From Paracoccaceae bacterium (GTDB lineage: Bacteria > Pseudomonadota > Alphaproteobacteria > Rhodobacterales > Rhodobacteraceae), in assembly GCA_020425085.1 (NCBI GenBank), contig JAGQRW010000007.1:558001-622000 (forward strand): DNA of 64,000 bases, given 5' to 3'. Below the pieces are notes generated by a model. That model did not search any database and was not told the origin of the DNA. It saw only the letters and a list, made by a program, of their open reading frames with translations. A program made the position numbers and the translations under genes. Shown here in pieces: positions 55,371 to 62,872 of this stretch; the stretch's first letter is position 1, and every line of letters starts with the position of its first letter.

Positions 55371-55636
55371 TGAACACTTAATCTCGTTGTCGGAGGCCAC
55401 AAGGTAACTCCATTCCACGGCGATACAAGTAAGCCGACCATGCGACAAAATACCGAGTCGCACAAGCCTGCATCCCCGGATGGGAAAATGCCCACGATCA
55501 AATGGCATCCTGTGGATCCTGAATGTGATCAGTTCAACTTTGCACTTGCCCCGGTTCTGCACTAACAATGCGACATGCGGCTTGCCCGGGGCAGATGACT
55601 GACCTCTCGACAAGCTGCGAAGTCAGGAAGGGATCC
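55371..55636. promoter_or_regulatory. Divergent control region of the two formate dehydrogenase arms
   Basis: The 266 bases separate the two oppositely transcribed halves of the locus and must hold both promoters. I see no clear sigma-54 (GG-N10-GC) or FNR-type (TTGAT-N4-ATCAA) site and no palindrome worth listing. No small gene is evident. Confidence 0.45.
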
Positions 55637-57595
55637 ATGCCCAAGAAACTGATCCTGTGCGATTGTGCCGGTAGTCAGCCGATCCCGTCTGACGCGATTG
55701 CCGGGGCGACGGATGTTATCTGCTCAAAGGTGTTCACAGCACTTTGTTCGCGTGAAGCCCGGCACGCCATTGAGGCCATGCAGGACGGCGATGCCGTGAT
55801 CGCCTGCCAACAGGAACGCCCCCGGTTTGAGGAAATGGCGGCGGCGGCCGGCGCCCCAAGGCCGGGTTTTGTCGATCTGCGGGATCGGGCAGGATGGTCG
55901 GATCAGGCGCGCGCGGCAGCACCGAAAACGGCCGCGCTCGTCGCCGAGGCGCTGCTTGTGGTGCCAGCGACCAAATCGGTGGATGTGGTGTCCGAAGGGC
56001 TTTGCCTGATCGTCGGACCGGGCGCGGTGGCGCTGCCCGCTGCAGAACAACTGGCCGATGCGCTTGCGGTGACCGTGCTGTTGACGGATGGCCATGAACT
56101 ACCACATGACCGTCGTTATGACGTGGTGCGCGGCGGGCTGAAACGCGTGCAGGGCGCATTGGGGGGCTTCGCAGTCACCATTGATGCGTTGCAGGAACTG
56201 GTTCCCGGCGGGCGCGGCGCGTTCGGGATGACGGAACCGCGTGATGGCGGGGTTTCAAACTGTGATATCCTGCTTGATCTCAGCGGCGGGCAACCTTTTG
56301 TCCCCGCCCCGAACAAGCGCGAGGGTTACTTGCGTGCCGATCCGCGCGATCCGGCGCGGGTGAGCCAGGCTTTGATCGAGGCGGTTCACCTTGTCGGAAC
56401 CTTTGAAAAACCGCTTTACGTTCAGCTGGACCCGCTGATTTGCGCCCATTCCCGCGCCGGTCAGGTGGGGTGTCACAAATGCCTTGATATTTGCCCGACC
56501 AGTGCGATTTTGCCGGATGGCGACCATGTGAGCATTGATCCGATGATCTGCGCGGGCTGTGGCGAATGCTCGGCCTTGTGTCCTTCGGGGGCGATCACCT
56601 ACGAGGCGCCACCGCTTGCCGCATTGATGCGCCGGATCGAAACGCTGGCGCGTATCTATCTCAAGGCCGGCGGTATCGCGCCGCGCCTGTTGGTCACCGA
56701 CCGTCTTTTCGGGACCGAGATGATATCGCTTGCCGCCCGGTTCGGGCGGGGCCTGCCGGCGGATGTCATTCCGCTGGAATTGTCCACGATTGCGGGCTTT
56801 GGCCATGCCGAGATGCTGGCGGCACTTGGCTCGGGTTTCGTTGCGGTTGACGTGCTGCTTGCACCAACCAGCGAACGCGACGCGCTGATTTCGGAACACG
56901 CGCTGGCCGAGGCCATTGCGGGGGAAGGGAAAATCAGGCTGCTCGAGATTTCGGATCCTGATGCGCTGCCGGATGCCCTTTATGGACGCACCCTTAGCCC
57001 CGCGGTTGAAACGCCGATCCTGCCGCTTGGCAACCGCCGCCAGATTGCCCGCTTGTCGGCTCAGGCGCTGAACCCCAAAGCTGATGCACCCCTGCCGCTG
57101 CCAGCGGGCGCACCTTACGGTGCGGTGATGGTCAACCGGGATGCCTGCACGCTTTGCCTGTCCTGTGTATCGCTTTGCCCTTCTGGTGCGCTGGTGGACA
57201 ATCCCGACATGCCGCAACTGAATTTCCAGGAAGACGCCTGCCTGCAATGCGGCATCTGCCGCACCATCTGCCCCGAAAATGCAATCACCCTGGAACCGCG
57301 TTTCGATCTGTCCGACGCGGCCCTGTCCCAGCGTGTCCTGCATGAGGAAGAGCCGTTTGCCTGCATCGAATGCGGTGCGCTGTTCGGGGTGAAATCGACG
57401 ATCAGCAAGATCACGGAAAAGCTGGCCGGAAAACACGCGATGTTTGCCAGTCCCGATGCTGTGCGGATGATCCAGATGTGCGACACCTGCCGCGTCAAGG
57501 CGCAGTTTAAGGCAACGGACAATCCGATGCAAGGCGGCGCGCGCCCGCGGCAACGAACAACGGACGACTATTTTTCGCGCCGGCGTGATAATTGA
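55637..57595 (+). CDS. Multi-ferredoxin protein of the formate dehydrogenase locus
   Basis: A 652-residue protein starting MPKKLILCDCAGSQ with SD AGGAAGGG. A first dicluster ferredoxin lies at about residues 269-315 (CAHS..., GCHKCLDICP, CAGCGECSALCP), a second at about 504-550 (CTLCLSCVSLCP, CLQCGICRTICPEN), and a C-terminal CIECG (576-580) ... MCDTCR pair that could bind another centre. The middle (GGIAPRLLVTDRLFGTEMISLA) looks like an HdrA/MvhD-like domain. It may deliver electrons or clusters to the enzyme. A 4Fe-4S protein at this place is typical of alphaproteobacterial formate dehydrogenase loci; function unknown. Confidence 0.9.
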   Translation: MPKKLILCDCAGSQPIPSDAIAGATDVICSKVFTALCSREARHAIEAMQDGDAVIACQQERPRFEEMAAAAGAPRPGFVDLRDRAGWSDQARAAAPKTAALVAEALLVVPATKSVDVVSEGLCLIVGPGAVALPAAEQLADALAVTVLLTDGHELPHDRRYDVVRGGLKRVQGALGGFAVTIDALQELVPGGRGAFGMTEPRDGGVSNCDILLDLSGGQPFVPAPNKREGYLRADPRDPARVSQALIEAVHLVGTFEKPLYVQLDPLICAHSRAGQVGCHKCLDICPTSAILPDGDHVSIDPMICAGCGECSALCPSGAITYEAPPLAALMRRIETLARIYLKAGGIAPRLLVTDRLFGTEMISLAARFGRGLPADVIPLELSTIAGFGHAEMLAALGSGFVAVDVLLAPTSERDALISEHALAEAIAGEGKIRLLEISDPDALPDALYGRTLSPAVETPILPLGNRRQIARLSAQALNPKADAPLPLPAGAPYGAVMVNRDACTLCLSCVSLCPSGALVDNPDMPQLNFQEDACLQCGICRTICPENAITLEPRFDLSDAALSQRVLHEEEPFACIECGALFGVKSTISKITEKLAGKHAMFASPDAVRMIQMCDTCRVKAQFKATDNPMQGGARPRQRTTDDYFSRRRDN

Positions 57596-57657
57596 ACGAA
57601 CAAGTCTTGTCAGCAGGACAAGCAAACAGGATCGTGTCACCTAAAGGAGAAAAGACC

Positions 57658-57858
57658 ATGAGCGAAGATTTCAACATGTCGATGCGCAAGTTCCTGAAGA
57701 AGGTCGGCGTAACCTCGCAGCAAACCATCGAGGATGCGATGCGCGCCGCCGGTACCGGGGCGACCGCTGGCAAGAAGTTCGAGGCAAGCGTCGTACTGAC
57801 CATCAAAGGGCTTGACCTTGAACATGTGGTGACAGGCACGATCAATGGCGCCGACTGA
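57658..57858 (+). CDS. DUF6494 small protein
   Basis: A 66-residue protein: MSEDFNMSMRKFLKKVGVTSQQTIEDAMRAAG then a Lys-containing beta-rich end (KKFEASVVLTIKGLDLEHVVTGTI). SD AAAGGAG supports the ATG at 57658. It fits DUF6494. It precedes and overlaps the Mrp gene by 14 bases. No cysteines. Function unknown; its small size and position beside a ligase-like protein make a carrier or adaptor role possible. Confidence 0.82.
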   Translation: MSEDFNMSMRKFLKKVGVTSQQTIEDAMRAAGTGATAGKKFEASVVLTIKGLDLEHVVTGTINGAD

Positions 57859-58927
57859 CATGCCGCTGAGCCGCGAAGCGGTTCTGGAGGCATTGAAGAA
57901 AATAACCGACCCGCTTGGCGGTGGCGATATCGTCAGCGCGGGGCTGGTGCGTGCGCTGACCATCGACCGTGGAACCGTGCGGTTCGTGTTCGAAATCGAC
58001 CCGGCACAGGCCAGGGCATACCAACCGGTGCATGCCGAAGCCGAGGCGCGGCTGAAGGCACTTGACGGTGTCGAGGCCGTGTCCGTGGTGATGACAGCGC
58101 ATAGCGTGCAAGCGCCGCCGCCCGACCTCAAGCCGCATCGCAAGGCCGAGCCGAAAGGCCCCGAGAAAATTGCCGGGATCGACCGGATCATCGCCATCGC
58201 CTCGGGCAAGGGTGGGGTTGGGAAATCGACGGTGGCGGTCAATCTTGCATGCGCGCTGGCGGCTGAGGGGCGGCGTGTTGGATTGCTGGATGCCGATGTT
58301 TACGGCCCGTCGCAGCCGCGAATGCTTGGCATAACGGGCCGACCTGCCTCGCCGGATGGCAAGACCATCCTGCCGATGCGCAATCACGGTGTCACCATGA
58401 TGTCGATCGGGCTGATGACCAACGAGGATCAGGCCGTGGTCTGGCGTGGCCCGATGCTGATGGGAGCGCTTCAGCAGATGCTGAACCAGGTGCAGTGGGG
58501 CGCGCTTGACGTGCTGGTTGTCGATCTGCCGCCGGGTACGGGTGATGTGCAGATGACGCTGGCACAAAAGGCGCAGCTTGACGGTGCCATCGTGGTTTCG
58601 ACACCACAGGATGTCGCCCTTCTGGACGCGCGAAAGGGCATCGACATGTTCCGCCAGCTTGGCACGCCGATCCTCGGGATGATTGAGAATATGTCCACGC
58701 ATATCTGTTCGCAATGCGGACATGAAGAACACATCTTTGGCCATGGCGGGGTCAGCGCAGAAGCGAAAAAGATCGGGGTGCCGCTGCTTGCAGAGATCCC
58801 GCTAGACCTTGATATTCGCATTGCTTCGGATGGCGGTGCGCCGATTGTTGTTTCAAAACCGGCCTCAAAGCAGGCCGCGGCGTTTCGCCAACTCGCGCGC
58901 GATCTTATCGCCGCCGGGCAGGCATGA
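57845..58927 (+). CDS. Mrp/NBP35-type Fe-S carrier ATPase
   Basis: A 360-residue protein: an N-terminal MIP18/DUF59 domain (to about 95) and a deviant-Walker P-loop ATPase domain with ASGKGGVGKSTVAVNLACALA. The cluster-binding CSQCGHEEHIFG block gives the CxxC that bridges a [4Fe-4S] cluster between two subunits. It would deliver Fe-S clusters, here perhaps for the formate dehydrogenase or the multi-ferredoxin protein. Two possible starts are five codons apart. It overlaps the next gene by ATGA. Confidence 0.92.
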   Translation: MAPTDMPLSREAVLEALKKITDPLGGGDIVSAGLVRALTIDRGTVRFVFEIDPAQARAYQPVHAEAEARLKALDGVEAVSVVMTAHSVQAPPPDLKPHRKAEPKGPEKIAGIDRIIAIASGKGGVGKSTVAVNLACALAAEGRRVGLLDADVYGPSQPRMLGITGRPASPDGKTILPMRNHGVTMMSIGLMTNEDQAVVWRGPMLMGALQQMLNQVQWGALDVLVVDLPPGTGDVQMTLAQKAQLDGAIVVSTPQDVALLDARKGIDMFRQLGTPILGMIENMSTHICSQCGHEEHIFGHGGVSAEAKKIGVPLLAEIPLDLDIRIASDGGAPIVVSKPASKQAAAFRQLARDLIAAGQA

Positions 58928-59637
58928 GCGCGCGCGCCCTGAACCTGCCGCCACTGTTTTCCGGTCTTGAGGTCAAAGCCCCAGCCGATCCGTTCGATCT
59001 TGCCTGCCAGCACGCCCGCGAAGGCTGCGATAGTGGCCTCGTGGTCTATGCCATTGGGCTGGACCGGTTGCGCGCGGCCATTGTTTTCGCCCCGGAGGTG
59101 CCCCTGCAAAAGGCGATGGCGGTATTGCCCGCCTGCGGTCTTGGCTTTCAGAATGCCTTCGGTTCGCTGGCGCCACCTGAAACCGCGCTCAACCTGACCT
59201 GGGATGGCATGATCCTGCTCAACCGGGCGCGGAGCGGCGCATTAAAGATAGCTTGCGACACCACCGACCCCGACATGGTGCCGGGTTGGCTGGTTGTCGG
59301 GCTGGATCTTGTGCTGATGTCATTCTCGGATGCGCCGGGCGAAACGCCCGATCAGACCGCTTTGAATGAGGAAGGCTGTGGCGATATCGCCCCCTCAGAA
59401 TTGCTGGAAGCATGGCTGCGCCACAGTCTTTACTGGATCAACCAGTGGAGCGAGGATGGCCCGCGCCGCCTGCACCGCGATTGGCAAGGTATCCTGTCGG
59501 GTGTCGGCGAACCGGTGACGGTTGCGGGAAAACCGGGGGTTCTGCTTGGCATTGACGCCGAATTCGGTGCGCTGCTGAAGGGTGAAACCACCATCACCGT
59601 CCCCCTAAGCGATTGTGTGAACAGGGGGGTTGGATGA
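58924..59637 (+). CDS. Biotin/lipoate-ligase-like protein with DUF4444-type C-terminus
   Basis: A 237-residue protein of the BPL/LplA/LipB superfamily. The catalytic core is degenerate: no GRGRxGR and no KWPND; at that place it reads LTWDGMILLNRARSGALKIA. WLVVGLDLVL and the C-terminal VLLGIDAEFGALLKG match the family. It overlaps Mrp (ATGA) and DUF6505 (ATGA), so the four-gene module is tightly coupled. It may use a different acyl substrate or be a non-catalytic scaffold. Confidence 0.85.
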   Translation: MSARALNLPPLFSGLEVKAPADPFDLACQHAREGCDSGLVVYAIGLDRLRAAIVFAPEVPLQKAMAVLPACGLGFQNAFGSLAPPETALNLTWDGMILLNRARSGALKIACDTTDPDMVPGWLVVGLDLVLMSFSDAPGETPDQTALNEEGCGDIAPSELLEAWLRHSLYWINQWSEDGPRRLHRDWQGILSGVGEPVTVAGKPGVLLGIDAEFGALLKGETTITVPLSDCVNRGVG

Positions 59638-60113
59638 AACTGGCACGCGCCATTCATTTCGATGAAAGCGACCGCAACGTGTTCCACCGCCCCGCCCGCA
59701 CCGGCGAGTGGGCAATCAGCGGCGGGTTTGAATTTTCCAACTGGGTCGAGGGCGACCTGGCCGGCAAGGCACGGCAGGCATTTGCCAATGGCTGGCTTGG
59801 GATCGAAACCTTCGGGCGGGTCACATTCGTTGCCGTTACACAGATCGAACCAGCCGAAATTGATACGCTGGCCGCCCATCTGGCCGGGCATTTCGTGTCG
59901 GTTTACGGGGCACCCACTGTCGAGATTGCTCTGCCGACCGCCATGGAAGAAATTGCGCAGATGCGCGCGCTTTGTGAAGATCACGATGCCAACACGCTGC
60001 TGGTCGTTCAACGTCATCTGACCGAGGTCGGCGTGCGCGAGGAATACCGCGCAATCCGTGCCGAAGAGGCAGGCCTCGAACAGTTTGCGATCCACGGATC
60101 GCTTGACGAATAA
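59634..60113 (+). CDS. DUF6505 protein
   Basis: A 159-residue protein: MKLARAIHFDESDRNVFHRPARTGEWAISGGFEFSNW then a helical end with VREEYRAIRAEEAGLEQFAIHGSLDE. It fits DUF6505. Its ATG lies in the stop of the ligase-like gene. It closes the plus-strand arm. Function unknown. Confidence 0.82.
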   Translation: MKLARAIHFDESDRNVFHRPARTGEWAISGGFEFSNWVEGDLAGKARQAFANGWLGIETFGRVTFVAVTQIEPAEIDTLAAHLAGHFVSVYGAPTVEIALPTAMEEIAQMRALCEDHDANTLLVVQRHLTEVGVREEYRAIRAEEAGLEQFAIHGSLDE

Positions 60114-60267
60114 ACGCCCGTGGTTTGATTTGTGTCTCCATGCCAAGATCGAGACGCTCGATATTCCTCAACCCGTCGCAGCCAATGCCCGCCAATGTTG
60201 CCAGTTGTTTTGCGCCAGCCGATGTTTAGCTATGTTGAGTATTGTACGGTCAGCGAGGTAAGCACCC

Positions 60268-61086
60268 ATGACAGTTTTTCTCATCCTCCTGCTTGTCGCC
60301 GCGGGCGCATTTGGCTATCGGTACTGGTCAAGACAACAGGCCCGCAAGAACCTTCTCATATCAGCGCTTTCGGATCATCAGCGCACCATTGTCGCAGAAC
60401 AGGTGCCTCTCACTCGAAAACTCCCGCCTGAATTGCGCGGCAAGCTTGAAGGCAAGATCAACGTATTTCTGAACCAGATCGAGTTCATCGGGTGCAACGG
60501 GTTGGAAGTAACCGAGGAAATGCGGCTTTCCATTGCTGCGCAAGCTTGTCTTCTGGTCGTCAATAGCGACGCGTGGTACAAGCATCTTGGCACAATTCTT
60601 GTTTACCCGGATGCCTTCAAGTCGCGACAGACAATACACAATGGTTATGTCGTGACCGAACGCGAAACGGTGCGTCTGGGTGAAAGCTGGTCGCGGGGTC
60701 CGGTGGTTCTATCGTGGGCGCACGCCAAACAGGGCGCCATCAACGACAAGGACGGCCAAAACGTCGTATTTCATGAATTCGCCCACCAGATCGACGACCT
60801 GTCCGGCCACACCGACGGTATCCCGAACCTCGACAGAAGCCAAAGCCTGGCTGATTGGGAACGCGTGTTCATCAAGGCATACCAGAGCCATGTTCAACAT
60901 GTCCAGGCGGGGCAAATGACCGTATTCGCCGCCTACGGCGCAGAGAAGCCGGAAGAATTTTTCGCGGTGGCGGTTGAGGTTTTCTTTGAAAGGCCGGTGG
61001 CCCACAAACGTGCAGAACCCGAGGTGTACGAGCAACTGGCAAAGTTATTCCGGCTGGAACCGACGACCTGGAACGGTGCCCCGTGA
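60268..61086 (+). CDS. mtfA: MtfA-type zinc peptidase (M90)
   Basis: A 272-residue protease. An N-terminal membrane helix (about 3-20) is followed by the zinc signature VVFHEFAHQIDDLSGHTDGIP and a downstream acidic stretch EKPEEFFAVAVEVFFERP. In E. coli MtfA acts with the glucose-uptake regulator Mlc, but that partner is unlikely here. A membrane anchor is a difference from the soluble E. coli form. Confidence 0.9.
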   Translation: MTVFLILLLVAAGAFGYRYWSRQQARKNLLISALSDHQRTIVAEQVPLTRKLPPELRGKLEGKINVFLNQIEFIGCNGLEVTEEMRLSIAAQACLLVVNSDAWYKHLGTILVYPDAFKSRQTIHNGYVVTERETVRLGESWSRGPVVLSWAHAKQGAINDKDGQNVVFHEFAHQIDDLSGHTDGIPNLDRSQSLADWERVFIKAYQSHVQHVQAGQMTVFAAYGAEKPEEFFAVAVEVFFERPVAHKRAEPEVYEQLAKLFRLEPTTWNGAP

Positions 61087-61277
61087 AAAACCGGATCAGT
61101 TCAAACTCGGAGTTTTTCGCTGAAACTTTCTGTCTTTGATCTGAGCCCCAAGAATCCTCCGGTCGTGGCAGAGCACATGGTTGCAGCGTATTTTAGTTTC
61201 CCTCAGAGCCGAACTTGCCATGAAAAGTGCAGATTGCTTAAGGAAAACATGATCAGCAAGCATGATTCAGTTAGGAA

Positions 61278-62162
61278 TTAATTACAATCCAATAGCTTCT
61301 TGGCCCGATTTTCCCATCTGGTTGCGTGTCCTCCAAATCTGTTGCTCAACCATTTAAGTGTGGAAATATACCGTCGGGTAGTCTCTATCTTAATATCTGG
61401 GTCCATTTCGATAACGGGGCTACTATTTATTTTCTGAGATATTTCGGGAAAATATGACTCGTCGAAATCAATATCTAGATGTGAACACGTTTGGCGCAGA
61501 ATCTCATAAGGGTTAAGGGAGATTTCATCGTGAAATAGGTAAAGAATGCGGTTCTTTGGAAATTGAAGTTCAAAATTCCTAATTATTTTTGGGTAGTCAG
61601 AAAATGCATTTTGCATTGGTTTGTCTAAGTTTTTGTGCGCCAAGTTACTCTTCTGTTCCAATGATAAATCCTTACGCGTTCGAACCGCATACGTCACCCC
61701 TGACCAAAGCCGGTCAACTGGTTCACGAATTAAAAAAATCAACTTTGCATGCGGGGCCACGGTTCGTAAGTGCTTTACGCCTTTGGGGGGCAGTAATGAG
61801 TAGTCTGGTGAGAAATCGCCGGTTACTTTTGATGGATCGCAATGCTCAAACAGTGACTCATACCACATATCATCACATTCGCTCTTTGAAACAAATGCAT
61901 AACGAGCCCACCAGCGTAACTCATGTGCGTTGTTTTTTTGTAGAGGCAGATTTTCTGGTGAGCCTAATTCCGCAAGCTTTTCCTGAAACTCAAAAATACG
62001 TTTCATTTGCACCTTGCGGTACGGGTGATAATAAAGTGGATCGAGATAGCGTAGTTCTTTTCGGTATGGAAAACTACAATCTGGGTGGTTTCGAATTTGG
62101 CTGCTTAACCATGTTGTCCCACCACGTTGGGATCCAAAACAAATAAAAAAATGCTTATTCAC
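61278..62162 (-). CDS. Sulfotransferase-family protein in an AT-rich island
   Basis: A 294-residue protein. FGSQRGGTTWLSSQIRNHP is the phosphosulfate-binding P-loop of the PAPS-dependent sulfotransferases, and KLIFLIREPVDRLWSG the second motif. The acceptor is unknown. The gene is distinctly richer in A and T than its neighbours and uses codons such as AAA, ATT and TTT freely, which suggests acquisition by transfer. It lies close to tRNA-Glu. Confidence 0.88.
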   Translation of the reverse strand: MNKHFFICFGSQRGGTTWLSSQIRNHPDCSFPYRKELRYLDPLYYHPYRKVQMKRIFEFQEKLAELGSPENLPLQKNNAHELRWWARYAFVSKSECDDMWYESLFEHCDPSKVTGDFSPDYSLLPPKGVKHLRTVAPHAKLIFLIREPVDRLWSGVTYAVRTRKDLSLEQKSNLAHKNLDKPMQNAFSDYPKIIRNFELQFPKNRILYLFHDEISLNPYEILRQTCSHLDIDFDESYFPEISQKINSSPVIEMDPDIKIETTRRYISTLKWLSNRFGGHATRWENRAKKLLDCN

Positions 62163-62197
62163 TTAATTTTCCAATAGCGTGGAGCCGTATCTGTATA

Positions 62198-62431
62198 TTA
62201 GTTAGACGCATCACGAATTGAGACTAGAACACCTTGGGTTTCAAGCCAGCGCAATGCACGTTTTGCATGTATCATATGCTTTTTCTTATCAATAGCCCAT
62301 GCCGCTTTCTCTTCTTCCATCGTAGCATCGGGATTGTCGCTGCGCCATTGTTGACGCCAAAAGGCACGAGCGAATTTTCTAAGGGTGTTGGCATCAAGAT
62401 CGGTCTCTAATACCTGATCAATATCGGTCAT
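62198..62431 (-). CDS. Small hypothetical protein in the island
   Basis: A 77-residue charged protein: MTDIDQVLETDLDANTLRKFARAFWRQQW ... KRALRWLETQGVLVSIRDASN. No family recognised. Helical, acidic and basic stretches alternate. Base composition is as AT-rich as the sulfotransferase gene 36 bases downstream. Confidence 0.6.
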   Translation of the reverse strand: MTDIDQVLETDLDANTLRKFARAFWRQQWRSDNPDATMEEEKAAWAIDKKKHMIHAKRALRWLETQGVLVSIRDASN

Positions 62432-62432
62432 A

Positions 62433-62621
62433 TTATCGCTTTCGAATTAGTTGGTTATGCAGCCTCCAGGCCGCAAGTTGCCACGTCTCAAAAAGCAAAA
62501 TGGCTGCTTCCTGAAGCGTTCTGGCTTGAATATGTGCTAGTCTTTCATGTCCTGCAAGGGCATTTTGCTCTTCAGCACCGATTGCGAGAACCGACGGGCC
62601 GCGATTTTTGTAGCATCTCAC
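62433..62621 (-). CDS. Possible small protein upstream, doubtful
   Basis: A 62-residue frame with GTG start, whose TAA stop sits directly before the next ATG (TAATATG). The end (LQEAAILLFETWQLAAWRLHNQLIRKR) looks like a helix but nothing else supports coding. No SD was recognised. The rest of this 290-base stretch up to tRNA-Glu shows nothing else. Confidence 0.25.
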   Translation of the reverse strand: MRCYKNRGPSVLAIGAEEQNALAGHERLAHIQARTLQEAAILLFETWQLAAWRLHNQLIRKR

Positions 62622-62721
62622 GCTTTCTCGCTATACCGGTTACGGCAAGTAAGATAATGCGCTTTGAAATGCCACCGCAATCCAGCAGTCGCAGCAAAAA
62701 TCAGCAGTTTCACGAGATTAG

Positions 62722-62796
62722 TGGCAGTCCCTAGGGGAATCGAACCCCTCTTTTCAGGTTGAAAACCTGACGTCCTAACCGATAGACGAAGGGACC
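62722..62796 (-). tRNA. tRNA-Glu (TTC)
   Basis: The minus strand shows a full cloverleaf of 75 bases including an encoded CCA. Acceptor GGTCCCT / AGGGACT, anticodon stem TCAGG / CCTGA with loop TTTTCAA (anticodon TTC, complement of 62761-62763), and T arm AGGGGTTCGATTCCCCT. The gene borders the AT-rich island at its 3' end, the usual place for integration, but no duplicated 3' end was found. Confidence 0.97.
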
Positions 62797-62872
62797 GCAC
62801 AGATCGTGGAGGGCCTTGTAGTGGCTGGGGGCCTATGGTGCAAGTGGATTTTTGCCACTTTTGGCTGAATTT

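Noticed and set aside
62722..62796. Attachment-site duplication of the tRNA-Glu 3' end
   Set aside because: I looked for a second copy of the 3' part of the tRNA in 61087-62721 and found none.
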